From NCBI GenBank assembly GCA_016748015.1, contig JAAOMT010000097.1, positions 62,001 to 126,000 on the forward strand: DNA of 64,000 nt. The letters are read 5' to 3'. Source of the stretch: Geosiphon pyriformis (Eukaryota; Glomeromycota; Glomeromycetes; Archaeosporales; Geosiphonaceae). Of this stretch, positions 25,701 to 37,186 are shown one piece after another. The position numbers and the translations under genes were made by a program. Every line of letters begins with the position of its first letter. Position 1 is the first letter of the stretch. The notes under the pieces were generated by a model, which was given only the letters and a program-made list of their open reading frames with translations, did not search any database and was not told the DNA's origin.

Positions 25701-26158
25701 GATCAAGAGTAATACCAGAATCACTAGATCTGCATCTCGAGCATTGTCACAAAATCAACCAGCCCAACAGCAACAACAATCTATAATTAATTTTGCCCCT
25801 GCGGTTCCCACCAACATTACTTTTAACCAGAATTTGCAGACCTCATCCTCTGGATTTAATTATGGTTCATTGACTACCTCACAGCCACAATTTCAATTCG
25901 AATTTTCTAATCATCAGTCGAGTCAGTCAACATTCACCCCAATTACACCAGCAACAGGAGCCCCTCTGGCTTTGAACAATGGTAGGTGGTTAAACGAAGC
26001 TTTAGAAACAATTCTCTATATAATGAGACCTCTTAATCTTAGGTACAAATGCCAATTCAATGCCACCCGCTACACCCCGTGATAATATCTCAACTCGACA
26101 AATAAAACCCATGCCAAAAAAGCGCACTAGAATGGGGGCAGGAACCGGAGTTCGTTAA
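22723..26158 (+). CDS. Large low-complexity protein, possible FG-type nucleoporin
   Basis: Four exons, 22723-23295, 23377-24451, 24491-25981, 26043-26158, giving about 1084 residues rich in Ser, Thr, Pro, Asn and Gln. Near residue 105 is an amphipathic, aromatic-rich helix (WFYLRWLNKLLKWLKLEWLF) that could bind a membrane. A short helical segment RRDIEEL-ELLRSLNPDDPRF crosses the first splice. Two related acidic repeats occur: PLAETDSEDDPF and FSADTDSEDGDS. The last 150 residues include Phe-Gly/Phe-Asn-Tyr-Gly dipeptides and Gln-rich sequence, and the end is basic (TRQIKPMPKKRTRMG). This layout recalls fungal Nup1/Nup60 or POM121-like nucleoporins, but I have no firm homology. The third junction is uncertain: keeping phase needs a 39-bp intron (24452-24490); the better-looking acceptor at 24501 breaks the frame. 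Confidence 0.6.
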
Positions 26159-26767
26159 ACCAGGATGGAAACTTTATGTTGAGAATAGAGGAAAAGTTAG
26201 GAATATTACAATTTTGTTTTTACTCTTTTTTCTAAATTCAATATTTTAGTCTAGTAACAATATTAGAATTTTTTAATGGTTTTGTATCTTTAAAACACCA
26301 CTTGTTTTTAATTAGTATGACCTATAAAAAGGTTAGCAACTTTGAAATAAATTTAAATTTACCAAACAGCACAATTAATTCCCACCAATTTATTGGAATT
26401 TGTTTACATAAAAGAGTATGTTTCAACAGGTTCAGATACAAAAAAGTGATAGTTGGAAAAGGGTGTACACTTGAATTTAAAAATTCACAACTAGAAATTG
26501 TTAAATTTAATGGCTTTTACTCATGAATTCACGTCAAAAAGGACGCCCCAAATTCGAGTTTCCTAATTTATTGCAAGAAGGTCGATTTTTAATGTGTATA
26601 AAGAAATTTTCTTGCAATTTAGAAATGGTCAATTGATAGAATAGACTACTGTTGGTTTGTGAGGGTAAAAGTTTGAAAAAAAATTCTGTACAACATATAA
26701 AAATGTAAAGCACAGCAAGGAAGCCTGCTACATCTTTAAGATAGTTGAAAAAGCTTTCAAGCGAAAA
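26159..26767. other. Intergenic, convergent 3' ends
   Basis: Sequence between the stop codons of the possible nucleoporin (plus) and the first SDR gene (minus). A 74-codon open frame at 26302-26526 has no recognisable motif and is flanked by AT-rich DNA; I do not call it a gene. Confidence 0.4.
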
Positions 26768-28005
26768 TTAAGTAAAACCTCTATCCCCAGCAGTGGAGAC
26801 GTAACCCCACCCACGCCCGACGATAAAATGGACCGTATCCAAAACTCGGTATGGAAGAGATTTGGCAGCGTAAGGGAAAATAAATTCCCAGAATGGCCAA
26901 GCAATCATTGGATTATTTTCATATAATTGCCATTGAATGATTTTCGAGAGTTTCGCAGGACTAGCCGCTGCCCATGTTGGTAAAGGTAAAGGCTGTCTCG
27001 GGTCTAAAGTCATATGTGCACCAATATAACCAGGAACAATTACGGAAACCTTAACATTATCATTTCGTCCAAGGTAGCGAAGATCACGTCCAAAAGAGAT
27101 GAGGGCGGCTTTGATGGCGTTGTAATAACACATTTGTGGCGGAGAGTAAATACCGGCAATTGATGAGGTGATGGCAATTTGACCATGGCCACGACTTTTC
27201 ATTCTTTTGAAGACGGTCATAACAGTGGCGACTGTGCCGACAAGATTTACATCGATGATCCTTTGCCAAGAATCTTCCCAAGTTTTAGACTCACCATCTA
27301 CGGTGACACCAGCTTGACCTAAAAAAAAGGGCAATTAAAAAGTTGATTGAATTAGATAAGAATATATGAAAGAATTGAGGAATATACTTGCCAGCATTTG
27401 CCACGAGTAATTCAATTGGATGTCTGTTGTCAAACTCTTCCAAAATTTCCACCAGGCGTTCAACGTTAGAAATATCGCATGGCAAAACCAAGACATTGGC
27501 ACCTTTTCTTTTACATATTTCTGCTACCACGTTCAAACGTTCTGCTCGAGGTAAAATGCGTGTAAAGTTTTATTCAACAACAACAACAACAACAACGGGA
27601 GCTTTTGACTAGGTCTTTAAAATAAAACAATAAAACAATAAAAAAAGGAATGATACCTTCATCACGAGCCAAAAGTCCTAAAGTAACATTTGGGGTTGCA
27701 TATTGATGAGCCAATTCAGCACCTATACCCGAGCTAAATTTTAAAGAAAAGAATGGGAAGATCTTTGTGAAAATGGTATAAACAGAGTTACTGGGAATAG
27801 CAAAAAATTTTTACTTTGAACCAGTGATTAAAACAACTGCAGGCTTTGTGAGAAAGAGAAAATTATAAAAAGTGATTGGGAAATCCCAGAAAGCATAAAA
27901 GAAGGAGAGAGGGATGGAAAAGAAAGTGGTCACGAGCCAGACGGCCCATGCTTCAATAAGTGGTTGCAAAAAAGTGGGAATAGTAAGAGGGATTTGACAG
28001 GACAT
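26768..28005 (-). CDS. Short-chain dehydrogenase/reductase, membrane-anchored, copy 1
   Basis: NAD(P)-dependent oxidoreductase of the classical SDR fold; substrate unknown. Four exons (minus): 28005-27815, 27733-27657, 27541-27392, 27318-26768; 322 residues. A hydrophobic N-terminal segment (residues about 18-50, including WLVTTFFSIPLSFFYAF) suggests anchoring in a membrane. The cofactor motif TGSNSGIG is rebuilt across the first splice, NAG follows at LLVANAGQAG, the catalytic Asn is in VNLVG, Ser in ITSSIAG and Tyr/Lys in YYNAIK, so the enzyme looks active. I chose the ATG at 28005 over 28014 because the paralogue at 37187 begins MSC at the same place. The intron at 27319-27391 starts with GC (GCAAGT). 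Its paralogue lies about 9 kb away on the other strand. Confidence 0.88.
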
Positions 28006-28119
28006 TGCTATCAAAGAGAAAAAGAGAATATTATTAAGACATGTATGGGCCCTATAAAGGAAACTTTGATGAGTAGAGTTAATTATTTTACCTCAAAAAT
28101 TATTAAAATATTGGAGAGA

Positions 28120-28150
<31 letters not shown>

Positions 28151-29867
28151 AGAGAAAGTAATTTGAAAAATCTCACTCATTTATAACGATTATGGAGCAA
28201 TGTATTTGATTTTCCTAATACCAGAAGGAAACTTTGAATCACTCAATTAGTCAAGAGTAGTTTGTTTTTCAGAAGTTTTTGGTAGGTGGGCAATTTGATG
28301 AGACACTATTTACCTGGCGATAATAGTAACATCATTTTGACACGAAAAATTTGATAAATTGAAAATTTAATTTGTCATAATGAAGATAGAATCATATTAT
28401 AATCGAACCATGTATAGCTTGAAGAAGCAATTAATAGTATTTTTTTTTTTTTATCATCATTTTTGACTTTTTTTTTTTGAAAATTTCCCAATGATATGAT
28501 ATTTATGTATGATATCGTATTATATTTGACACTTATTTTACAATATTTTTTTCTAATATTTTTTTCCATCTTTGGTTAAATATTTTGAAGTTTTAAATAA
28601 AGTTTAGGGATTTTTTAGTGTGGAAATTTTTTTATCTTTTTTTTATTAAAATATTTTGTTTTAAATCATTGCAAAAAAAAAAAAAAAAGAATTGAAACTT
28701 TCGTATCATTTTAACCTTCATATAAATTGTAACCTTCGTATCATTTGGTAACCAAAATCTTTTTTTTTCAAAGAATCCAAACAGATTTTTCCAAAACAAT
28801 ATAGAAAATCGAAATTTTATTTTATGTTATATGATGTTATGTGATATATGGGGTACATTTCAAAACTATGAAAGTTTAAATATTAATTCTTGATGATATT
28901 TTTTAAACCGATTACACAATTTCATAAAGATTTATTTATTATATTATCACGATTGTAATAATAAATCTTTTTAGGGCTTTTTGTAGAAAGAAAAAACGTT
29001 AAAAATGCCTTAGGTATATAAAAATCTTTTATAATTTTGTATCCCTTTGGATTCTATTCAATTCAACGATACTTATAACTCGGAATTTTAATAAATATTT
29101 TACAATTCAATCATGTATTTTGTATTTTTGATATTAAATTTTTTTCTTTTCAAGTAAAAATTTTTTTTTTAACTTGAAAACATATATAATTTAAATTTTT
29201 AAAAAACTAAGGTTTTCGCACAAAATCGATCACAATAATTAATTAGGATATATTATAAGGTCATGAATAATTTTTCGATTTTAAAATATCTCATTTCACA
29301 AAACTGACAAAATTTTCTTTTTAAAACCATTTATGTTCATGATCTAACTACTAATTTTATCCAAGTCTTATAAAAAAAGTTCCAAAGAAAAAAAAAATTT
29401 TTGGGTAGAAAAAATATGAGCTGTAAATCTTGATAAAATTTTGAAAAAAGAATTATTAAAATGTTTTTTTAGGTCAAAAGATTATGGAATATTTTTGTGT
29501 GGTTTTATTTTATAGAATAGTGCTTTTATAATAGATATTAAAATTTTATGCTTTCTAAGGATTTAAGTTAATAATTAATTTTTTTAACATTTAATTATTG
29601 TAGTTTTTAATGAATAAAAAGTTTTTGTTTTTATGATTTTAAATTTAAGTTAATATATTTCTCTTTTTTAAAAATTAATAGCTTTTATTTTTATGATAAA
29701 TATTTTTTTTTAATTATTTTTAAAAATCCAATACAAATATTTTTAAAAAATTAATCAAAAATTTGAATCTTTTTTTATAATAATACTTTTAGTTTTAATT
29801 TAGAAATAATGTTTAATTATTATTATTATTATTATTAAAAAAATTTTACAGCTTTTTTTGAAAAAAA

Positions 29868-29904
<37 letters not shown>

Positions 29905-30258
29905 AATATTTATAGTAAATTTTTAATAAAGATAAAATCATGTATCTCAATTCCCATTTTTTAAATTAAAAATAAAATTCAAATTCATTAATTATTATTA
30001 TTTTATGTATTTTAAAAATATCATTTTTAAATAAAAACTTTTTAATTTCAAAATTATATATAAATCTATGCTTTGAATTTATTATTACAAATTTAAAAAC
30101 AAAAAAAAACAAAAAAAAACATTTACAAAATATTATTTTTTGTTATTTAGAACCATTATAAGAAAAGATCAAACATTAAACTTAAAATGCACAAAAAAAA
30201 TTGTTTTAACCATAAATACTTTAAAACCGTTTAAATCCATTATAATCATTTTAAACAC

Positions 30259-30297
<39 letters not shown>

Positions 30298-30840
30298 TTC
30301 AACCTCTATTCTAACCCTTTTTTCATAAAAATATAACTTTCTCACGCACGGAGTTAGGGAACCATATGACATTGTGCCCAGGAATAATGATGCATTATGT
30401 AATACTTAATTTTCTTCACTTCCCGTGTAGGACTGTAGAACGAAAAACCTCATCATCATCATCATCAATGCGTCTATTCTGACAAGAATTCCGCAATTAC
30501 GTTCCAAAATCGTTAGTAGCAAAGAACATTAAAGCACAGCGAACTCTAATTTTTGGTTTTTATCAATAAATTCCGTGATTCAAGAAAAATAAATTGCGTA
30601 CCACTACTAGACTTGAACAAATTCCATTATGTTTCGCCGGTGCATAAGTGGGATCATTTCAAATCGAGCCATTTACTTTCAATGATGAAAATCTGTTTTC
30701 AACCTCACATTCAATAATATAATAATAAATAATAATAATAATAATAAAAGATACTGTAAATTTATGAGACCGTAAATAAAAAAAAGTTTTTCAATGTTAT
30801 CAAGTCAATATATTGACTTTTAGGGTTAGTACAAAGAAAT

Positions 30841-30872
<32 letters not shown>

Positions 30873-31515
30873 GTAATCAAATTTATTTATACCCGAAAAG
30901 CCTAAATCTTTTTGAAATTCATACATAATGGTGGGAGCCTGATGATCGGAGTTGAGAAAAAAAAGTCCAATTAGATTTGAATTTGTTCCACGTTTGTGTT
31001 TTTTGAAAGAATTGATAATAATTCTTTTTACAAAGTTTCACTGATAGTTTTGCTCAGTAAGCCGCAGGAAACGTAGTAATCGATTATTCTAAAGAAGAGT
31101 AACAGGAACATAGATATAGCAAACAAAACCAGGTTTATTATGGATTCGAGTACAAAGATCCTTTAGCCAAAATGTGAATCAAATGAATTATATATTATCA
31201 CTATTATGATTATTATTATTATTATTATTATTATTCATTATCTTGCTGATCATGATGATACTTGCTTCGCCCATGACGACTTTGGTGATTGGATTCTCGG
31301 TGGGATGGCGAGCTTTGTATATTATATATAAATACAGTGAACGGTTCAAAAATTTAATTCTCAATTGAATCAATTGTATAATAGTAGTAATATAGAAAAA
31401 AATTACATATTAAATATCCGGGCATTATACTTTTACCTATTTTTTGTGGTTACTCTTTATCACTTTTCAAAAAAAATAAATTATATTCACTTTCAAATAA
31501 CAAAACATCTTTAAT
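28006..31515. other. Long AT-rich intergenic region with many microsatellites
   Basis: About 3.5 kb without a convincing gene. The start presumably contains the promoter of SDR copy 1. The rest has long A and T runs and a cluster of simple repeats: AAT units at 28123-28150, ATT at 29818-29837, GATA at 29870-29904, TA at 30259-30299, AAT at 30720-30750 and 30842-30868, ATT at 31206-31235. The stretch 30340-30700 is more balanced in composition but has no open frame. A minus-strand reading HRESNHQSRHGRSKYHH near 31250-31310 might be the tail of a degraded gene; support is weak. Confidence 0.5.
29870..29904. repeat. (GATA)n microsatellite
   Basis: Roughly nine uninterrupted TAGA/GATA units within AT-rich intergenic DNA. 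Confidence 0.9.
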
Positions 31516-32184
31516 ATGGAAACTGAAAATTGGGAAGAAATTGGTGAATGGGATGTTGATGAAGATGTAGAACTTGCAAAACGAATCACCGTCACTTCGG
31601 TGAACCCAAATCTGGGTATTGGAATTTTTAGTGCTTCTGCGATCAAAGCTGCGAACAACGGTATTGTTGCTTCAAATTCTATCAATTCAGCTGAAGACTC
31701 GGATGAAATGAATGAAGAGGATGAAGTATATGAATACATTGAGGCACATAAAAAAGCAACATTTGCCAATATCTTAAAAGGAAATACACGTCAATCGAAT
31801 AAAATTACTTCTTCTGTCCTTCCAACTACTACTACTACTACTACTACTACTTCAAAGGAGAAGCGTAAAAAACAAATTTTCACTAATCGAAAAGAGGACA
31901 CAGGTGCAGAAGGATTGGGCGATCACGAATGCAATTGTTTGGAAATTGGTGACCCATTTTCACCAACAGAGAACGAGGAAAAAAAATCTCGTAGTTCTCG
32001 AGTTCGAGAAAATATCGTAATTGCCAAACAACACAATCGACAACTATATGGTCGGTTGATTAGTAAGGAGGATGTAGAGGCTTCATTGTCTCGTGGTGAT
32101 ACGAATCGTAACAGGCAGTTTGTCGAGATGAAAGCTGCTAAAAAGGCTATGAAGAGTAAAAAGCGATTGAAGGATGCGAAGTAG
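31516..32184 (+). CDS. Hypothetical charged protein
   Basis: Single-exon frame of 222 residues. The N terminus is acidic (METENWEEIGEWDVDEDVEL), a second acidic stretch AEDSDEMNEEDEVYEYIEAH follows at about residue 57, a run of nine Thr from a (ACT)n repeat sits near residue 105, and the C-terminal 50 residues are strongly basic and helical (MKAAKKAMKSKKRLKDAK). No membrane segment or signal peptide. Charge layout suggests a nuclear or RNA/protein-binding factor, but I recognise no domain. Codon use and composition resemble the neighbouring true genes rather than the AT-rich spacer. Confidence 0.65.
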   Translation: METENWEEIGEWDVDEDVELAKRITVTSVNPNLGIGIFSASAIKAANNGIVASNSINSAEDSDEMNEEDEVYEYIEAHKKATFANILKGNTRQSNKITSSVLPTTTTTTTTTSKEKRKKQIFTNRKEDTGAEGLGDHECNCLEIGDPFSPTENEEKKSRSSRVRENIVIAKQHNRQLYGRLISKEDVEASLSRGDTNRNRQFVEMKAAKKAMKSKKRLKDAK

Positions 32185-32660
32185 ATGACGAATTTTGTAT
32201 TTGTATTTTGAATAATTTTTAAAAGACAGTATTTATTAGTAAGGAATAATAGACAACAACACAATATACATGTATTGTATATTTTGTATTTTTCATATTT
32301 ACATGGCAATCAAGCCACTTTTGAATCAATAACGCGATTATAATTGTAAAAGAACTTTTTACTTGGTTTGTTTTTTATTATTATAAATTCGTATCTGTTT
32401 GAAGGTTTCAATTCTTTGTGCGAAACATGAAAGAATAAAGTAAACAGAAAAAGTCTAAAAATTAAACTTGATGTTGATAATGATGATAAATATCATGAAT
32501 AGGCTCTTGTTTACGTGATTGGCTAAATCAGCCTTAAAATGCTCAACTATTAACTACCTTTTACAGAAACTCCTATTGAAGTTAGCAAAAAATTAATTAG
32601 AATTAAAATTTCTTTCTTAAGCTTAGGAAAGACGAGACTTTTTTTAAAAGACACAATAAA
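32185..32660. other. Intergenic before MED6
   Basis: About 475 bp holding the 3' UTR of the preceding gene and the promoter of MED6. No other feature seen. Confidence 0.5.
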
Positions 32661-33882
32661 ATGTCTGATCCAGAACTTACTACTATAGTCTGGCGTCACC
32701 AGGAATGGATACTTCAGGTAAAATCTATTTTTCCGTTGCTCAACTTTCTCTTTGATTTTACCTTTATTTTATATACAAATTTTTATCAACCACTTCTTCC
32801 CTACAATTCCTTCTTTTTGTAACCTCAGCAACCTAACGGACTCAACTCAAACAATGTACTCGATTACTTCTCCGAATCACCATTCTGGGAAAAGCACTGT
32901 AATAATGCGACGCTCAAAATGCAAACCCAGTTTAATGATTTAAAGGATCTGATGTTTGAATTAAAGTGAGTATTGGTTCTTAATCTTTTATCTGAGGTAT
33001 CGGCAAAGGAACAAGATTCATTTATTTATCATTATCTGTCAATTCGCTTTGATGATTTGCAAAGGAAAATGCGAGGAATCGAATTCCAAGTGGTACACGA
33101 ACGGCCACCTTGTCTTTGGGTCATACGTAAGCAGAGACGATGGGACGAGTCACAAGGTAATTATTATACTTTCTTGATGCATAGTCAATAATATTTTGAA
33201 GTTAAAATTCTTAAAACATAGCTGCCTGCATTTTTTTCAATGAAATAATTTCAAAGTTAACCCAACTTTATTGTTATCACCTTTATTCTGCAGTAACACC
33301 TCTTGCCACTTATTATGTATACAAAGCAGACGTCTATCAAGCACCTGATCTTTATTCGATTCTTGCAAATCGTGTGGTGAGCTGAAAATAAGTTTTCACT
33401 GTATAAGAATTAATTTTTATTATTTCACTAAAATAGTGTAATATTAAAAATCTATGATACAGTTGATCAGTCTTTGGTCATTGAACATGGCATTTAATGC
33501 ATGCTATGAGCAAGTAGATTTTCATCCTGCTACCGGTTATACGTGGAAGACCGCAGAATCACAGGAATTAAAAGAGAACGATAAAAAGAGTGAGCAAAAG
33601 TGTTTATATATTGCAGTTTCATCTGGCTATTAAATTTTCCTAATCACCTTCCTCCCCCCGATAACAGAGATCAAAGTAATTGCTCAAGAATCAAAAGAAG
33701 CTACCGAATTTCGTTTAAACACTACAAGAGCATTAGATGCTGCCAATAGCAAGATAGCTGATCGGAGAGCCGAGGCCCTTCGAATATTAAATGAAATGGC
33801 TACACCTGCAGGAAAAAGTGCTGATGCTGATGGGATCAGTTCACCTCATAACTTGCCTCAAAAAAGGCGAGCAGCTGGGTAA
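32661..33882 (+). CDS. MED6: Mediator complex subunit 6
   Basis: Head-module subunit of Mediator, which bridges transcription factors and RNA polymerase II. Six exons: 32661-32717, 32829-32965, 33065-33156, 33294-33376, 33463-33589, 33668-33882; 236 residues with consistent phases. Family landmarks occur in order: VWRHQEWILQ, NNVLDYFSESPFWEKHCNN, GIEFQVVHERPPCLWVIRKQ, TPLATYYVYKADVYQAPDLY, SILANRV and FHPATGYTWK. The C-terminal 75 residues are a helical tail ending KRRAAG. The donor of the third exon and acceptor of the fourth are standard. The short first exon (19 codons) is supported by the conserved W-H-x-x-W-I pattern. Confidence 0.95.
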
Positions 33883-34361
33883 AACTTTCAATAAGATAGT
33901 TTTCATATTCTTTGGTTAGCAAAACATCATAATTGACATCAGGAAAGTGAAAATATATTTATTTTTTCTAATGTATATTAATTGTATATAAATTGCCATC
34001 TCAAAAGATAATATTTTGTAGATTTATCGAACAATTGTCAAATATATTTAAGATTTTTGAGCAATCGATTCCTTTAAAATCCTCACCAAACTTTACACAA
34101 TCGCCAATCAATAATGTGTTAAAGCTCATATGCTGATTGTATATTTGAAAGTACGAGTTGCACTAATTTATCAATAGTAATATCTGATCATAGTCTCTTT
34201 TAGTTATGGACCAAATATGGTTAAAAGCTTCGATTATTAATTAAAACCCAGCCAATATATCAACAAAAAAAGTTTAGCAAATGATATATCGGTTCTCCTA
34301 ATGGGTCAACATAATTGCGATACAATATGATAAAAATGGCCTAGAGTTATCATAAAATTCA
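33883..34361. other. Intergenic between MED6 and tRNA-Ile
   Basis: AT-rich 3' flank of MED6 and 5' flank of the tRNA gene. No gene recognised. Confidence 0.5.
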
Positions 34362-34462
34362 GCTCCCTTGGCCTAGAGGTTAAGGCGTCGTGCTTATAGG
34401 TGACCTATCCTATACAGGAGCACTAAACGCGAAGTACGCGGGTTCGAATCCCGCAGGGAGCA
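34362..34462 (+). tRNA. tRNA-Ile(UAU) with 28-nt intron
   Basis: The acceptor stem pairs GCTCCCT (34362-34368) with AGGGAGC (34455-34461) and the discriminator base is A. The D arm is GCCT/AGGC. The anticodon stem TCGTG pairs with CGCGA (one G-U pair) around the loop CTTATAA, with anticodon TAT at 34395-34397. The T arm is GCGGG-TTCGAAT-CCCGC. The intron lies at the canonical position after base 37, at 34399-34426. The same isoacceptor also carries an intron in budding yeast. A T run about 35 bp downstream could serve as the Pol III terminator. Confidence 0.95.
34399..34426 (+). other. tRNA-Ile intron
   Basis: 28-nt insertion between positions 37 and 38 of the tRNA. Removing it restores a 7-nt anticodon loop and a fully paired stem; part of the intron can pair with the anticodon region, as splicing endonuclease substrates require. 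Confidence 0.85.
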
Positions 34463-37186
34463 ATTATTACAATCAAAACATATTGATTGTAAAAAGGTTA
34501 TTTTTGTTGGAATTTAGGGAAAAAGAAAAGTGAACATTCTACAAAATATTTGCGTGATAGTGTATACAATTGGTAACAAACTTTTGGAAATTTGTAATTT
34601 GTAATTATCAGTTAAAAAGTTTGGGGTACAAAAATTATTATTATTTCATTGAATAATTCACCAAACTAGAATTTCATTATTTGGATGTCCATATTTTAAT
34701 GTTCGTAATAAACCCCTCAAAAATAATTTGATTGAACTTTTCGAGATATTGACTCATTATAATTTTTTTTTAAAATCTACTCGTTGACTAGAAAATGCGT
34801 AAATCTCTTGAACCCGGAATCACTTTTAAATTATAATTATTATTTTGGGTAAATCGTTGTAGTATCCCATGCTATTGCTATTGGTTTTGCTATTGCTATT
34901 GCTATTCCTATTGCTATTCCTATTGCTATTGCTATTGCTATTGCTTTTGCTATTATATAAATCTCTTTACACACTTTCTCCAAACTTAAAAGCTTAATAT
35001 CATATGTTCCCAAAGAATTTTTTGAATAAATCATCGAGCCGATTCCTTTACTACCTTTTATGTACTTTTATAATAAGATGAATTTTTTAGCTTTAGAATA
35101 TATTTGAATATATATTTTTTTTAATTTGATAAGTTCCTTAAAAATTTTTTTTTCTGAGAAAAAGTTTTTACGTGGTATAAAAAAAAAAAAAAACTCGATT
35201 TTTGAATATTCTGCCTGAAATACGAAAAAAAAAAAAAAAAAAAAAAAAACTTTCAGGTTTCCACGAAATATGGGGGATGCTGTAACAAAATCAGATAAAG
35301 TGAACGGGTGACGTCACTGACTTGGCAATCTTTTGGCATCTCTCTACTTCGTATTCTCCCCACAATTACTAACACTCTTGAATGTTGTCGCGAAACATTT
35401 CTTTTGGGCATACCACAATATCCGACATACCATATGACACAGTTAAGCATTCATGAAGCTTGCTGTTTAGAGACAAGATCGTGAGGATACCCTCTTTGGC
35501 GGGTTGTTATACCTATGTGCAAACTTTCTCCATAGTTGTATACTCCTTCAAGTCTTTTGCCAGAAAGCATTATGTCGAGCCCGTTTATTAATATTTTTGT
35601 GTCTCTTTTTTTTTTTTTTTTTTTTATTCTTCTCTTTTTGAAAAGTTATATCTTGAAAATATATATTCACTTTTACATTACTCAAATTAATTTTATTTTT
35701 ATTTAGCATTAAAATTCACTATTTGAATAAACAATATTTCTATCTTTTTTCATCAAAATCTTATTTACACTTTTAAAAATTTAAATTTATTTTATGATAA
35801 ATAAATAAATATTGTTTTGATTATATATTATAGAAATATTATAAAATAAATATTTAAATAAGTATTAAAACAAATTTTCAAATAATTATTAAAACAAATA
35901 AAATATTAATTTGTTTAATATTAAATTTATTAAAATAATAATTACTATTATTATTATTAATTAATTAATTAATTAATTAATTAATGATTTTTTTTTGAAT
36001 TTTATATTAATATATATTATTTTAATTTTAATTTATAAATATTTATAGTAAATTAAATTTAATATAGATTTAAAAGAAAAAAAACTGTATAATATGTAAA
36101 AATTTCAACATTTTATTTATTCTTAATTTGGTATGATTATTTTCGATATTTGTATTTTTTTTTTTTTTTAATAAAACAAAAGAATACTTTTATAATTATA
36201 TATTGACTTTTTGTTAAAAATCCATTTAAAAATGTCACTTGTTCAAACCAATAATATACAATAATAATTACTATGAAAGATTAGCTTAAAATCTCTATTA
36301 ACAAATTGAACCCAGAACTAATTCTACTGATCAAGAATGAGCAACTATTAAAGGATGGCAAGGTCCAAATCGAAAACTATTATAAGCGGTGGAATAAACG
36401 TGGCCTTTAAGTTATTGGGTTAATATGTAAGTAGGAGCGCCAACCAAACCTCTCATTTTTACTTGCGAATAGTGCCTCTTTTGGAGACGAAATAGCCCTC
36501 ACATTAATGGTATCGATCAAGAAACTTAAAATGAAATTGGTAAATTGTTAAGAGTTAATGGTGAAAATTTAAGATGGTGATACTTGTCATAACTTTTCGC
36601 CAAAGATTGAGCTCGGATAAAAGGGTGCAAAAATTTGAAGAGAAGAAGCAGAAATCCCTTCAACTTATGATTATTCGGACTCGAAATTTGTAGTTAATTT
36701 GTTTCCCAAATATAAATTGTGAAGGTTTTTAATGCCATATGAAGGCAGTAGAAAAATCAAAGATAATGAATTAAAAGGAAGTTATGCCTTTGAATGAAAG
36801 AAAAACTCCGCGATCCAGAAAGCTATGCAAAAAAGTGTGGTAAAACTAAACAATTAGAGAGAGAAAGCACTTTGAGTCGAATATCATCAATGTAATTATG
36901 GCAATAACAGCAGCACGCCAATATCAGTATCTTCTTTCGTCTAATAATCAGTGTCAATGCTACCTGGCTTTTTCAACAGAATTACTCATTTATGTGGAGG
37001 AACCTCATCATGATAAAACGTATCATGCAAATGGGTAAAGAAGAATTATTTTTAAAGACTCTTCTATTCTTATTGCTTCATTTGGTCAAATTTTTACGTG
37101 GGGAGAGCAAGTCTTCATACCAAAAATTTTGGTCGCTTGTGATCCTCTAAAAACCAGATTACCTAAAAGACAAAAAATTTTGAAAA
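34463..37186. other. Intergenic region with hexanucleotide repeat and AT-rich block
   Basis: About 2.7 kb without a convincing gene. It contains the GCTATT repeat, poly-A (35230-35250) and poly-T (35608-35626) runs, an ATTA run at about 35957-35986 and strongly AT-rich DNA from 35640 to 36250. Between 36300 and 37150 composition is more balanced but every frame is broken by stops; this may be old coding or repeat DNA. A minus-strand open segment at 35253-35450 is not recognised. The last ~60 bp should hold the start region of SDR copy 2. Confidence 0.45.
34870..34955 (+). repeat. (GCTATT)n hexanucleotide repeat
   Basis: About 14 imperfect tandem units of GCTATT with variants CCTATT, GCTTTT and GGTTTT. 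On the minus strand the repeat encodes an Ala-Ile run, but no gene structure surrounds it. Confidence 0.9.

Noticed and set aside
34362-34462. tRNA with a long variable arm (Leu or Ser type)
   Set aside because: The extra length is explained by an intron after base 37; removing it gives a standard five-base variable loop and an isoleucine UAU anticodon.
21736-35986. CRISPR-like or other spaced repeat arrays among the simple repeats
   Set aside because: The arrays are uninterrupted tandem microsatellites without spacers, in a eukaryotic genome.
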